Positions 34,506 to 44,515 of a stretch of 64,000 bases of DNA are shown here, one piece after another. The DNA comes from CBDBJR01 sp965206445. GTDB lineage: Bacteria > Pseudomonadota > Gammaproteobacteria > Arenicellales > Poriferihabitantaceae. The translations under genes and the position numbers were made by a program. The stretch lies in contig CBDBJR010000002.1 of NCBI GenBank assembly GCA_965206445.1, positions 3,038,001 to 3,102,000 of the forward strand, read 5' to 3'. The stretch's first letter is position 1. Every line of letters begins with the position of its first letter. Under the pieces are notes generated by a model. That model had not been told where the DNA came from and ran no database searches. It was given only the letters and a program-made list of their open reading frames with translations.

Positions 34506-35650
34506 ACGCGATCCCCCGCTACCGGTCGGGTGCGCCGGTCGATGGCCAGCAGCAAGCCCACCGCCGCCATGCTGCTCAATATGCTGCTGCCGCCATCGCT
34601 CATCAACGGCAACGTCAGCCCCTTGGTCGGCAACAGACCGATATTCACACCAAGATGAATAATCGCCTGCAGCGACAGCAGCAGACCTATCCCCTGGGCG
34701 ACAAAGCCGGCAAAGTAGCAGCCCTGGTTGAGCGCCCGTGCGGCAATCTGAAAAGTCCGCAACAGCAGCAGGCAAAATAACGCGATCACGGCAAAAATAC
34801 CCACCGTGCCGAGCTCCTCACCAATCACCGCAATCAGAAAATCGCTGCTCGGATACGGCAGATACGATAATTTTTGGATACTGTTGCCAAGCCCGACACC
34901 AAACCATTCTCCGCGCCCAATCGCAATCAGCGCCTGCACCAGTTGGAAACCGCTGCCGAACGGGTCCGCCCACGGGTCGCGGTAGTTGAGCAGCCGCGCC
35001 ACCCGATACGGCGCCATATACAGCACCGCCAGCATGACCGCGGAGGTGGTCGCCGCCAGCACCAGGAAATACCGCAAGCGCACACCGGCCATAAACATCA
35101 TGCCGGCCACGGTCGCTGCCAGCACCACCGTCGTGCCAAAATCCGGCTCCAGCAACAGCAGCAGCGCAATCACCACGACGACCACACCGGGGTTGACCAC
35201 CCCGACGGTAAACAAATGCAACTGCTGCTGTTTGCGCGCCAGATAATCGGCAAAATAAATCAGCGCGGCGATTTTCATAAACTCAGACGGCTGCAACTGC
35301 AAGCCACCGATGCGCAGCCAGCGCAAAGCGCCGTTCACTTCCACCCCCAGGCCCGGAACAAACAGCAGCCCCAGCGACCCCAGCCCCAGCAGCAGCAGGC
35401 CCCAGCTGCATGATTGCAGCCAGTCCAGCCGGATCATCGCGGCCAGCAGCAGCAGCACTGTGCCGATGCCGATATGCAGCAAATGCCGCATCAATTGAGC
35501 ATACTGCAAACTCTGCATTGCACGGTCGTCGACCACGGTAGACGAAAACACCATCACCACCCCCAGCCCGGTCAGCGCCAGCGTGGTCAGCAGCAACGGC
35601 TGATCAAAATACGCCGTTGAGGCGGTATCCGCATGCATTGCCGCAACCAT
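34493..35650 (-). CDS. ftsW: Septal peptidoglycan polymerase FtsW
   Basis: 385 aa SEDS glycosyltransferase with about ten membrane helices, working with FtsI. YLPYPSSDFLIAVIGEELG and PTKGLTLPLMSDGGSS are the SEDS hallmarks; the Asp in the first extracellular loop (LLLEPDFGTTVV) is the catalytic region. Start ATG 35650 immediately follows the murD stop (35653). Confidence 0.95.
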   Translation of the reverse strand: MVAAMHADTASTAYFDQPLLLTTLALTGLGVVMVFSSTVVDDRAMQSLQYAQLMRHLLHIGIGTVLLLLAAMIRLDWLQSCSWGLLLLGLGSLGLLFVPGLGVEVNGALRWLRIGGLQLQPSEFMKIAALIYFADYLARKQQQLHLFTVGVVNPGVVVVVIALLLLLEPDFGTTVVLAATVAGMMFMAGVRLRYFLVLAATTSAVMLAVLYMAPYRVARLLNYRDPWADPFGSGFQLVQALIAIGRGEWFGVGLGNSIQKLSYLPYPSSDFLIAVIGEELGTVGIFAVIALFCLLLLRTFQIAARALNQGCYFAGFVAQGIGLLLSLQAIIHLGVNIGLLPTKGLTLPLMSDGGSSILSSMAAVGLLLAIDRRTRPVAGDRVCAA

Positions 35651-35652
35651 CG

Positions 35653-37071
35653 CTATTGCTCCGGCGCGCCCGGAGGCAGGCGCTTGACCAACTGCGTTAC
35701 CAGGCGCTTGAATGCATCGCCGCGCTGTTCGAAACCGTCAAACAGATCAAAACTGGCGCACGCCGGCGAGAACAGCACGGTTTGTCCTGCGTCGGCATGG
35801 CGCTGCGCTATCATCACCGCCGCCGACAGCGACGCCGCACGGTGCACCACCGCATTCAGGCCGGGCTCGGCAGCCAGCGCCCGCTCGATTTGATCGGCAT
35901 CCTGGCCAAACAAAATCACGTCCCGCACCGGCCCGTTGCAGGCCGCCGCCAACTGAGAAAAATCGGCCTGCTTGCCCTGCCCGCCGAGTATCAACAGCAG
36001 CGAATTGCGCCCGCCTGCAGCGGCATTCGGCGCAAAGCCGGCGCCGGAAAACCCCTGAATCGCGGCCACCGTCGCCCCCACATTGGTCGCTTTGGAGTCA
36101 TTCACCCAGCGCACGCCCTGCCATTGGCCGACCACTTCGCATCGATGCGGCAGCCCCGGATAGGCCAGGGCGGCGGCGATCGCCGGCGGCGACAAGTCCA
36201 GGCCGGCGGCACAAAACAGCGCCATCGACGCCAGGATATTGGCCACGTTCTGGGCACCATGCAGCTGCATATCGCCCACCCTGGCCAGGCGCCGCCGACC
36301 GTGGACAAACCAATACGCGCCCGCGTGATAGCCGACCCCGAATTGCCCGGGCCGATCCGGCGCATCCAACCCAAAGCTGATCGCGTGCGGGTAAGCCGCC
36401 AGCAGCGGCGCGCTGTGCCGGTCCTGCCGGTTCAACACCCCCTTGTCGGCCTGCGTGAGAATCCGCTGCTTGGCCTGCCGGTAGGCCTGCAAATCGGCAT
36501 ACCGATCCATGTGATCGGCGCTGATATTCAGCACCGCGGCCGCGCGCGGCTTTAGGCTATACGTGGTTTCCAGCTGAAAGCTGGATAATTCGAGCACATA
36601 GAAATCGACTTCGGCGGCGCTCGGGTCGAGCAGGCAATCCAGCACCGGGGTGCCGATATTACCGACCGTAGCGGCCCGGCGACCGTCCGCCTCGAGCATC
36701 CGGCTGACCAGCATGGTGACGGTTGATTTGCCGTTGGAGCCGGTGATCGCAATCACCGGCTTGTCTGCCGACCAGGCAAACAGTTCGATATCGCCAATCG
36801 TGCGCTGCTGGGTATCCAGCGCAATCCCGGGGCTGACCACAATGTGATCGTACTGCGACAACTGTGCGGTCGGAATCTCGCCCAGCGTCACCGGCACCTG
36901 GGGGTAGTGGGCTTGCAGGGCGTGCAGGCAGGGCGGATTTTCACGGCTATCGGCGACGCTCAGCTGTACGCCCTGAGCGGCCAGATAGCGCACCACCGAA
37001 TAGCCGGTCTTACCCAGACCGACTACCAATGTCCGGCACAGCAGCGCCTGCATATCGACCGTCGCGTTCAT
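35653..37071 (-). CDS. murD: UDP-N-acetylmuramoylalanine-D-glutamate ligase MurD
   Basis: 472 aa Mur ligase adding D-Glu. LVVGLGKTGYSVVRYL at the start, TGSNGKSTVTMLV P-loop, and VNDSKATNVGATVAAIQGF in the C-terminal part. It sits between mraY and ftsW in canonical order, with 14 bases to mraY. Confidence 0.95.
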   Translation of the reverse strand: MNATVDMQALLCRTLVVGLGKTGYSVVRYLAAQGVQLSVADSRENPPCLHALQAHYPQVPVTLGEIPTAQLSQYDHIVVSPGIALDTQQRTIGDIELFAWSADKPVIAITGSNGKSTVTMLVSRMLEADGRRAATVGNIGTPVLDCLLDPSAAEVDFYVLELSSFQLETTYSLKPRAAAVLNISADHMDRYADLQAYRQAKQRILTQADKGVLNRQDRHSAPLLAAYPHAISFGLDAPDRPGQFGVGYHAGAYWFVHGRRRLARVGDMQLHGAQNVANILASMALFCAAGLDLSPPAIAAALAYPGLPHRCEVVGQWQGVRWVNDSKATNVGATVAAIQGFSGAGFAPNAAAGGRNSLLLILGGQGKQADFSQLAAACNGPVRDVILFGQDADQIERALAAEPGLNAVVHRAASLSAAVMIAQRHADAGQTVLFSPACASFDLFDGFEQRGDAFKRLVTQLVKRLPPGAPEQ

Positions 37072-37085
37072 ATCGTTCGCTTGAC

Positions 37086-38168
37086 CTACCGGATTTTGAG
37101 GGTCGCCAGGCCGATCAGGACCAGAATCACGCTGATAATCCAGAAACGGACAATCACCCGCGGCTCAGGCCAGCCCTTGAGTTCAAAATGGTGATGCAAC
37201 GGCGCCATGCGAAAAATACGCCGACCAATCAGCTTGAAAGAAACCACCTGCAAAATCACCGATACCGTCTCGATAACAAAAATACCGCCCATCACCGCCA
37301 GTATGATTTCCTGACGCACGATCACGGCCGTAATCCCGATCGTCGCCCCCAGTGACAGCGCACCGATATCGCCCATAAACACCTGCGCCGGGTACGTGTT
37401 GAACCACAAAAAACCCAGCCCCGCGCCCACCAGTGCGGCACAAAAGATCAAGACCTCGCCGGACCCGGCGATATACGGGATACCGAGGTAATCGGCATAG
37501 ATCGTGTTGCCGGTTGCGTACGCAAAAATCCCCAGCGCACCGGCCACCAGCACGGCCGGCATAATCGCCAGCCCATCCAGCCCGTCGGTCAGATTGACCG
37601 CGTTGCTGGTGCCCACAATCACCAGCCAGGTCAAGACCACGAAACCCCACCCCAATGGAATCGCAATCTCTTTGAACAGCGGCACCAGCAGCTCGTGTTC
37701 GGCCGGGGATTGGGCCGAGTAATACAGAAACAGCGCCGCCAGCAGGCCGACCACACTCTGGCTCAGAAACTTGTTGCGCGCGCCCATGCCGCGCGGGTTT
37801 TTGTCGATCAGCTTGCGGTAATCATCCAGCCAGCCAATCCCCCCAAACAAAATGCCGGTAAACAAAATCACCCAGATAAACCGATTGCCGAGATCGGCCC
37901 ACAGCACCGTCGCCAGCACCATCGACAATAGAATCAACAGACCGCCCATCGTCGGCGTGCCGACTTTATCGAAGTGCGTAGGCGGGCCGTCTTCCCTGAC
38001 CGTCTGACCGATCTGGTATTCGTTCAATTTGCGAATCATGCCGGCCCCAAACACAAAAAATATACTGATCGCGGTCAGCACGCTACAGATACCACGGAAG
38101 GTCAGGTAGCGAAACACATTGAATACGCTGTACTGCTGCGCCAGCTGTTCAAATAACCAGGTCAGCAT
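37086..38168 (-). CDS. mraY: Phospho-N-acetylmuramoyl-pentapeptide transferase MraY
   Basis: 360 aa integral membrane enzyme making lipid I from UDP-MurNAc-pentapeptide and undecaprenyl phosphate. About ten helices. Catalytic Asp pair in GWLDDYRKLIDKNPRG, NLTDGLDGLAI, and the terminal APLHHHFELKGWPEPRVIVRFWI histidine motif. Start overlaps the murF stop by seven bases. Confidence 0.97.
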   Translation of the reverse strand: MLTWLFEQLAQQYSVFNVFRYLTFRGICSVLTAISIFFVFGAGMIRKLNEYQIGQTVREDGPPTHFDKVGTPTMGGLLILLSMVLATVLWADLGNRFIWVILFTGILFGGIGWLDDYRKLIDKNPRGMGARNKFLSQSVVGLLAALFLYYSAQSPAEHELLVPLFKEIAIPLGWGFVVLTWLVIVGTSNAVNLTDGLDGLAIMPAVLVAGALGIFAYATGNTIYADYLGIPYIAGSGEVLIFCAALVGAGLGFLWFNTYPAQVFMGDIGALSLGATIGITAVIVRQEIILAVMGGIFVIETVSVILQVVSFKLIGRRIFRMAPLHHHFELKGWPEPRVIVRFWIISVILVLIGLATLKIR

Positions 38169-39532
38169 CGGTCGCCTCCGGTAGCGGGCACAAGCGCCGC
38201 CACCACTCTTTCCATCGCCGCCGCCCGCGAGCCCTTGACCAACAGGCAGGCGCCCGCTTGAATTTCTTTTTCGAGCGCCTTTTGCAGCGGCAAAATCGCC
38301 GTGAACGGCGTCAGGTTGGCGTCAAACTCCTGCAAGTAAGCCGACGCCAGCCCGATTTCATGCGGCGCACACAGCACATACACGGCATCCACCCCCTGCT
38401 GTCTGGCCAGCCTGCCAATGTGGCGATGCCGGCATTCGGCGTCGGCGCCCAACTCCGCCATACAGCCGAGCACCAGACATTTCCGCATTGGCATCGTCGC
38501 CAGCACCGCAATCGCCGCCGCCATCGAGTCGGGGTTGGCGTTGTAGCTGTCGTCGATCAACCGCGCCGTCGCCGCCAGGCGATGGAAATTCAACCGTCCG
38601 CGCACCGCCTGCACTTGCAGCAGCCCGCGGCTTATCTGCTGCCGCGGAATGTGCAGCGCCAAACAAACCGCGCTGGCGGCCAGGGCATTCAGCAGATTGT
38701 GGCGGCCCGGCAGCGGCACCACCGCCGGCGTCACCTGACCGCGATAACACAGGGTATAGTGCGTCCGATCCGACTCCGGCTGCACGCCCTCTGCGCGCAC
38801 ATCGGCGGCGGCATCGAGGCCAAACGTCAGGACGCGATGCCCGGCGGCGCAGCGCCGCCAATAGTCGATAAACGCATCGTCCGCATTCAGCACAACGGCG
38901 CCGTCCGGCGGCAAACCGCAGAGGATTTCGGCTTTGGCTTTGGCCACTTCGGCAACGCTGCCCAGCCGCTCGAGATGCGCCGCCGCCGCATTGTTAATCA
39001 GCGCCACCGCCGGCTGCGCCAGCCGACTCAGGGCCGCGATCTCGCCGCGCCGATCCATCCCCATTTCAATCACCGCGTGGCGGTGGTGCGCGGCCAGTCG
39101 GAGCAGGGTCAGCGGCACGCCGAGCTGATTATTGAAGTTGCCTTCCGGCGACAGGCAGGCCGCATCCTGATTCAGTATGCTCGCCAGCATCGCCACTACC
39201 GTGCTCTTACCGTTGCTGCCCGTCACCCCGACCAGCGGCAGCGTAAACCGGCGGCGCCAGCCGGCGCCGAGCCGAGCCAGTGCGGCCGTGGTATCGGCGA
39301 CGTTAATTTCGTGCTGCGGCCGCGCGCCGGGATGAGAAACCAGCGCACCGGCGGCCCCTTTCTCCAACGCCGCGCCGACAAAACCATGGCCGTCCCGCTG
39401 CTGGCCGCGAATGGCGACAAACAATTCTTCTTTTTTCAGCCGCCGCGTATCGATGCTCACGCCGCTGCAAAACCGGTCTGCACCGACAAAATGGCCGCCG
39501 GTCAGCTGTGCTACCTCGGTCAGCGCCATCAT
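38162..39532 (-). CDS. murF: UDP-N-acetylmuramoyl-tripeptide-D-alanyl-D-alanine ligase MurF
   Basis: 456 aa Mur ligase joining D-Ala-D-Ala to the tripeptide. GVSIDTRRLKKEELFVAI N-terminal substrate fold, TGSNGKSTVVAML P-loop, and IDDSYNANPDSMAAA with the MurF-specific region. Its substrate D-Ala-D-Ala must come from a Ddl encoded elsewhere. Start overlaps murE by four bases. Confidence 0.95.
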   Translation of the reverse strand: MMALTEVAQLTGGHFVGADRFCSGVSIDTRRLKKEELFVAIRGQQRDGHGFVGAALEKGAAGALVSHPGARPQHEINVADTTAALARLGAGWRRRFTLPLVGVTGSNGKSTVVAMLASILNQDAACLSPEGNFNNQLGVPLTLLRLAAHHRHAVIEMGMDRRGEIAALSRLAQPAVALINNAAAAHLERLGSVAEVAKAKAEILCGLPPDGAVVLNADDAFIDYWRRCAAGHRVLTFGLDAAADVRAEGVQPESDRTHYTLCYRGQVTPAVVPLPGRHNLLNALAASAVCLALHIPRQQISRGLLQVQAVRGRLNFHRLAATARLIDDSYNANPDSMAAAIAVLATMPMRKCLVLGCMAELGADAECRHRHIGRLARQQGVDAVYVLCAPHEIGLASAYLQEFDANLTPFTAILPLQKALEKEIQAGACLLVKGSRAAAMERVVAALVPATGGDRC

Positions 39533-41091
39533 CCGCCACCCCCGAGCAGCGCCGTCACTGTATCGCGATCGCTCAGCGGCACGCGGCCCTCCAGCCGCAG
39601 CTGAAATTGCTCATGGCCGCGCCCGGCAATCAGCACCACATCATCCGCCGCCGCCCGCTCAAACGCATACTCAACCGCCGCCACGCGATCCAGAATGACC
39701 CGCACCTGCGGCGAAGCCCGCCGGGCAATGCCCGCCAGCGTCTCCCCGGCTATCTGCTCGGGGTCTTCCAGCCGCGGATTGTCATTGGTGACGATGATTT
39801 CATCCGCCCACCGGTCCGCCGCCTGCCCCATCGGGGCCCGCTTGGCGCGATCTCGATTGCCGCCGCAGCCATAGACGCACCAGAGCCGCCCCCCGGTCAG
39901 CGGCCTGAGCGAGCGCAGCGCCCACGCCAGGGAATCCGGCGTATGGGCATAATCCACGACCATGGTCGGGCGATTCGGTGCCGTCGGGAAGCGCTCCATT
40001 CGGCCCGGCGGCGGGCGTAATTGCGGCAGCACCGCAGCCGCCTCGTGCAGCTCGAACCCGCTGCCCAGCAAGGCCCCGATCACCGCCAGCAAATTGTCCA
40101 GATTGACCTGCCCAATCAAACTCGATTCGACCGCCAGCCGCTGCCCCCGATAGGCCGCCTCAAACCGAATGCCCGCGGCATCACAGCAAACCCGATGCGC
40201 CGTCAGATCGGCGTTGCACCGACCATACGTCAGGACATTTTCGGCGGTATTTTGCTGCAACAGCGTGACCGCAAACGCATCCCGTCGATTGATCACCGCC
40301 CAGCGCAGCCCGTCGACGCGAAATAATTTGTGTTTCGCCTGCGCGTAGTGCGCCATGTCACCGTGATAATCCAGATGATCCTGCGTCAGGTTGGTAAACA
40401 CGGCGGTATCGAAAGCCACCTGATTCACCCGCCCCTGCTGCAACCCGTGCGACGACACTTCCATGCAAACCGTCTCGACCTGCCGTTGCAGCAACGCAGA
40501 TAAATTCCGCTGTACCTGTACCCCGTCCGGCGTGGTCAATTCGCCCGCTTCGGGCAGCGGGCAGCCGCCGCCGACCCAATCGGCCCCCAGGCTCACGCCC
40601 AGCGTACCGACGCAGGCGCTGCGCACCCCCAGTCGCTCATACGCCTGCGCCAGCAAACAGGCGCAGGTGGTTTTGCCGTTGGTGCCGGTAATCCCCACCA
40701 CGTGCAACCGGGCCGACGGATGCTGAAAAAACCGCCCGGCAATCGCCGAAACCTGCTGCTGCAAGTTGACAATACCGACCTGCGGCACACCGTCAACCAT
40801 GCTGCAAACCGGCCCCGTCGGCCGCTTTTCGTAGACCACCGCGCTGGCCCCACGCCGCCGTGCCTGGGCGATAAACCGTCGGCCATCCGAGCGCTCGCCC
40901 GGCAAGGCCAGAAACAAATCCCGCGGCTTGACCTGCCGACTGTCCAGCGCCAGGTCTTGAATCGCGACCGTGCGCCACGTCGGCGACTGCGCCGGCAGCG
41001 TCTGATCGACCAGACCGGCGAGCAAATCATCCAGCATTGCCGGGTTCGGGAGAGTCGGCGCGCCGTCGGATACACTCAGGCGGGCATTCAT
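39529..41091 (-). CDS. murE: UDP-MurNAc-L-Ala-D-Glu:meso-diaminopimelate ligase MurE
   Basis: 520 aa Mur ligase adding the third residue. TGTNGKTTCACLL P-loop, DSRQVKPRDLFLAL, and VTNDNPRLEDP near residue 432: the DNPR box is specific for meso-diaminopimelate rather than lysine. Start ATG 41091 overlaps the ftsI stop by four bases. Confidence 0.96.
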   Translation of the reverse strand: MNARLSVSDGAPTLPNPAMLDDLLAGLVDQTLPAQSPTWRTVAIQDLALDSRQVKPRDLFLALPGERSDGRRFIAQARRRGASAVVYEKRPTGPVCSMVDGVPQVGIVNLQQQVSAIAGRFFQHPSARLHVVGITGTNGKTTCACLLAQAYERLGVRSACVGTLGVSLGADWVGGGCPLPEAGELTTPDGVQVQRNLSALLQRQVETVCMEVSSHGLQQGRVNQVAFDTAVFTNLTQDHLDYHGDMAHYAQAKHKLFRVDGLRWAVINRRDAFAVTLLQQNTAENVLTYGRCNADLTAHRVCCDAAGIRFEAAYRGQRLAVESSLIGQVNLDNLLAVIGALLGSGFELHEAAAVLPQLRPPPGRMERFPTAPNRPTMVVDYAHTPDSLAWALRSLRPLTGGRLWCVYGCGGNRDRAKRAPMGQAADRWADEIIVTNDNPRLEDPEQIAGETLAGIARRASPQVRVILDRVAAVEYAFERAAADDVVLIAGRGHEQFQLRLEGRVPLSDRDTVTALLGGGG

Positions 41092-42797
41092 ATCCCGGCC
41101 TCCGGCGTCTCCGCCACCTCGATAGCCGGCGGCTCCAAACCATCCGGCCTGACGTTATATAAGCGCAGCAAATCCGCCATCAATGCCGAGAACACCGGCG
41201 CGGCCACCTCACCGCCGTAATAGTGCCCTCCCCGCGGGTCATCGACCATCACCACTGCCACAAAGCGCGGCTCGGTCAACGGCGCGATGCCGGCAAACAC
41301 CGATTGATAGCGGTTGTTCTGATAGCTGCCGTCGATCAGCTTATGCGTCGTGCCGGTTTTGCCGCCGACACGATAACGCGCCACCGCCGCCTTGCCGGCC
41401 GTGCCGACGGGCGACGCGGCCCGCCCCAGCATCGAACGCACCTGCGCCACAGTCGGTTGAGCAAACAGGCGCCGACCACCATCTGCGGCATAACCGGCCG
41501 GCTTGCGCTCCAGCGTCACCGGCAGCACCACCCCGTCGGTGGCAAAAGCGGTATAGGCGCGCGCCAATTGCAGCGGCGTGACCGAAAAACCATAGCCGTA
41601 GGACAGCGTCACCTGCTCTATCAGCCGCTCCCGCCGCACCAAAGACCCGGTCGCCTCACCCGGCAGTTCGAGCACCGGCTGACCAAAGCCGGCCTGTTCC
41701 AGCGTCCGATATAACGCATCGGGCGGAAACGCCAGCGCAATTTTGGCCGCGCCGACATTACTCGACTTGGCGAGCACATCGGATAGCGTGATCGCACCAA
41801 AGTTGCGCACATCGCGTATCGAATGCCCGCCGATGGGATACCGCCCCGGCGCAGTATCGATCACCGTCTGCGCATTCATGCTGCCGCTTTCCAGCGCCAT
41901 CGCGATGGTAAACGGCTTGACCGTTGAGCCCGGCTCCGCCAAATCCGCCAGCGCGCGGTTTCTGAACACCCCGCGGATCAGGGTGCGGCGGTCATTGGGA
42001 TTGAATTGCGGCGAATTCACCAGCGCGATGATTTCCCCGCTCGGAATCGCCAGCACGACCACACTGCCACCGACCGCCTGATGCCGCCTGACCGCCGACT
42101 CCAGATACACGCTGGCCAGCAACTGCGCCCGCTGGTCGATGCTAATCACCAGATCTTCGCCGTGCTCCACCGGCTTCAGTTGCTCGACATCCTCCACATA
42201 GCGACCATGCAAATCCTTCAGCATCCGTTTCCGACCCGCCTGACCGGACAACTGCGGATTGAAATACGCCTCCAGCCCCTCCTGGCCGACGCCGTCGACA
42301 TTGCTGAAGCCGATCAGATGCGCCCCTGCCGGGCCGCCGGGATAATAACGTTTGTATTCGGTTTGCACCGCCACACCGGGAATCTGCAGCGCCATGATCT
42401 CGGCCGCTCGCGCGGGCGCCAGGCGACGCTTGATATACATGAAATCCGACTGCCGGTGACGCGCACAGGCCTGCTGCAAACGCGCCGCCGGCGCGGCCTC
42501 ATCCGTCGCCAGCAGCGCCAACAGCGGCGGCCACTGCTCCGGCACGCGGCAAAACTGCGCCGGGTCGCTCCACACCGACTCTACCGGCGTACTGACACTC
42601 AAAACCTGTCCGTTGCGGTCCAGGATGCGCCCGCGCTGCGGCAATACGGTGACCGCGCGCAGATAGCGCGCCGCCCCCTGCACCCGCAGATGCTCATGCT
42701 GCTCGAGCTGCAATTGCACCACGTGCAGCCCGACCAGTGCAAACATCGCCAGCAGCAGCCCGAGTACGGTATATTGCCGCCACAGCAGCCGGGCCAT
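41088..42797 (-). CDS. ftsI: Septal peptidoglycan transpeptidase FtsI (PBP3)
   Basis: 569 aa class B penicillin-binding protein. One N-terminal membrane anchor (residues ~8-30), the dimerisation domain (RGRILDRNGQVLS), and the transpeptidase domain with SxxK as STVK near residue 291 (AEPGSTVKPF), SSN in LAKSSNVGAAK and KTG in VGGKTGTTHK. Its start abuts the ftsL stop with no gap. Confidence 0.96.
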   Translation of the reverse strand: MARLLWRQYTVLGLLLAMFALVGLHVVQLQLEQHEHLRVQGAARYLRAVTVLPQRGRILDRNGQVLSVSTPVESVWSDPAQFCRVPEQWPPLLALLATDEAAPAARLQQACARHRQSDFMYIKRRLAPARAAEIMALQIPGVAVQTEYKRYYPGGPAGAHLIGFSNVDGVGQEGLEAYFNPQLSGQAGRKRMLKDLHGRYVEDVEQLKPVEHGEDLVISIDQRAQLLASVYLESAVRRHQAVGGSVVVLAIPSGEIIALVNSPQFNPNDRRTLIRGVFRNRALADLAEPGSTVKPFTIAMALESGSMNAQTVIDTAPGRYPIGGHSIRDVRNFGAITLSDVLAKSSNVGAAKIALAFPPDALYRTLEQAGFGQPVLELPGEATGSLVRRERLIEQVTLSYGYGFSVTPLQLARAYTAFATDGVVLPVTLERKPAGYAADGGRRLFAQPTVAQVRSMLGRAASPVGTAGKAAVARYRVGGKTGTTHKLIDGSYQNNRYQSVFAGIAPLTEPRFVAVVMVDDPRGGHYYGGEVAAPVFSALMADLLRLYNVRPDGLEPPAIEVAETPEAGI

Positions 42798-43067
42798 CTA
42801 CTCCTGCCCCCGCATCCGCAAGGTGACGATCTTGCGCGCCGCCGGCGGCGCCATCGCCAATCGCTGCCCGGCAATATCCAGCATGTTATGCCGCTGTACC
42901 CAAGTGGCTTTTTCCAGCATCAACCGCCCCCATTCAGCCTGTCGCGCCGTATGCCGATTTTCGCGCACCTGCAACTCGACAAAGTACAATCGATTCTGGT
43001 GCCGCACCGCCACCACACACAGCGCCGCCACAATCACCAGCAGCATCAATCCACCCCATCGACTCAT
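42798..43067 (-). CDS. ftsL: Cell division protein FtsL
   Basis: 89 aa bitopic protein of the FtsQLB complex. One N-terminal membrane helix (MLLVIVAALCVVAVRHQNRLYFVELQ region) followed by a short coiled-coil-like segment with WGRLMLEKATWVQRHNMLDIA. Sequence is poorly conserved in general; size, topology and position between rsmH and ftsI support the call. Overlaps rsmH by four bases. Confidence 0.88.
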   Translation of the reverse strand: MSRWGGLMLLVIVAALCVVAVRHQNRLYFVELQVRENRHTARQAEWGRLMLEKATWVQRHNMLDIAGQRLAMAPPAARKIVTLRMRGQE

Positions 43068-44017
43068 CCGATTCTCGCCAGTTTTTCCGCCACCCGCAGC
43101 ACCGCGCTGCGGGCTCTTGGATTGGCCGCCAACTCTACCGCCGAGGCGGTCACTGCCTTGCTCACCAGCTTCAGCCTCGGCTTGAGCATATTGTCGGTGA
43201 CCGGAAAATCCGGCGGGTACGGGTCACCCCGGCTCTGCGCGCGAAAAAACCGTTTCACCAGGCGATCTTCCAACGAATGAAAGCTGATCACCGCCAGCCG
43301 CCCACCGGCGGCCAATCCATCCAGCGCCTGCGGCAGCACCGCTTCGAGTTCGGCCAATTCATTATTCAGCGCAATCCGAATCGCCTGGAAAGTCCGGGTG
43401 GCCGGATGCTTGCCGCGGCCGCGGACCGGCACAGCGGCGGTCACCAGCTGCGCCAGCTGCGTCGTGGTCGCCAATCGGACGGTCTTGCGCCGGGCAACGA
43501 TCCGACCGGCAATCCGGCGGGCAAAACGCTCTTCGCCAAACTGCCGCAAAACGCCCGCCAGCACCGCTTCATCCACCCGCTGCAACCAATCCGCCGCGGT
43601 TTCGCCGCGGCTGCTATCCATCCGCATATCCAGCGGCCCATCTCGGCTGAAGCTAAACCCCCGCTGCGACTGCTCGAGCTGAGTCGAACACATCCCCAGA
43701 TCGAACAGCATCGCCGTAACCCGCCCGGCCAACTCACGGTTATGCAGAATCCGGCCAAGCTCGGAGAACGGCGCGTGCACTATTTCCACCCGCCGGTCGC
43801 ACTCGAACTGCTGCTGTGCATGGCTGATCGCGTCTACATCCCGGTCAATCACCACCATCCGGGCATGCGCGCCAAGCCGGGGCAATATGCGCCGCGCATG
43901 CCCGCCGCGGCCATAAGTCGCGTCCACCACGACGCCATCGGGGCACAGATTCAATGCATTCACCGCTTCTTGCGCCAGTACCGGGACATGTCGGCAATCG
44001 AGCAAGACATCGGTCAT
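43064..44017 (-). CDS. rsmH: 16S rRNA (cytosine1402-N4)-methyltransferase RsmH
   Basis: 317 aa SAM-dependent enzyme. HVPVLAQEAVNAL at the start, VVDATYGRGGHARRIL motif I, LFDLGMCSTQLEQSQRGFSF, and ISFHSLEDRLVKRFF. DLGMCS differs slightly from the usual DLGVSS. Start ATG 44017 shares one base with the mraZ stop (TAATG). Second gene of the dcw operon. Confidence 0.95.
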   Translation of the reverse strand: MTDVLLDCRHVPVLAQEAVNALNLCPDGVVVDATYGRGGHARRILPRLGAHARMVVIDRDVDAISHAQQQFECDRRVEIVHAPFSELGRILHNRELAGRVTAMLFDLGMCSTQLEQSQRGFSFSRDGPLDMRMDSSRGETAADWLQRVDEAVLAGVLRQFGEERFARRIAGRIVARRKTVRLATTTQLAQLVTAAVPVRGRGKHPATRTFQAIRIALNNELAELEAVLPQALDGLAAGGRLAVISFHSLEDRLVKRFFRAQSRGDPYPPDFPVTDNMLKPRLKLVSKAVTASAVELAANPRARSAVLRVAEKLARIG

Positions 44018-44475
44018 TAGAGCGTCAACTGCTCCATTTCCACCGACAGCACATCGCTCTTCAAGCCCTCCTTCAGCCATTGGCCACAGCGCGCATTCCA
44101 CAAATCGCCATCCCAGATCTCGAATTTATTGCCCTGCCCGACCAGGTAGGCGGCCTTGACCAGCATCGCAAAATCGCGTAGCGGCGCCGGAAACAAAATC
44201 CGCCCGTTATTGTCCATCTGCACATCACTGGCATAGCCGAGCAAAAACCGTTTTAATTTCTGATGGTAGGGGTCAAAACTCGGCAGCGCGACCAGCTTGC
44301 GCTCCACTTGCTGCCATTCATCCATCGGATACAGCCACAAACAATGCTCACTGGTATTGTTCACCGTCACGACCAAATGGCCGTCGCAACGCTCGCTCAA
44401 CTCATTGCGATAGCGGTGCGGTATGGCCAGGCGACCTTTTGCATCCAGATTGATGGCGCTCGCCCCTCGAAACAT
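44017..44475 (-). CDS. mraZ: Transcriptional regulator MraZ
   Basis: 152 aa AbrB-like DNA-binding protein that controls the dcw operon. Two SpoVT/AbrB motifs: DAKGRLAIPHRYR and DNNGRILFPAPLR. Start ATG 44475 (MFRGASAINLD) is chosen from the family; upstream codons read through the operator. First gene of the dcw cluster, with its own promoter and operator boxes just upstream, consistent with autorepression. Confidence 0.95.
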   Translation of the reverse strand: MFRGASAINLDAKGRLAIPHRYRNELSERCDGHLVVTVNNTSEHCLWLYPMDEWQQVERKLVALPSFDPYHQKLKRFLLGYASDVQMDNNGRILFPAPLRDFAMLVKAAYLVGQGNKFEIWDGDLWNARCGQWLKEGLKSDVLSVEMEQLTL

Positions 44476-44515
44476 GATCTGATAACCGGATTTAGACAAC
44501 CATATTGGGAGATTC

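Noticed and set aside
38258..39604. Long open frame antisense to murF (448 codons), with similar long antisense frames over sufD, argJ/secA and fba.
   Set aside because: High-GC third-position bias creates open antisense frames; the sense strand encodes well-known proteins and the antisense products are low-complexity Arg/Gln/His-rich with no family features.
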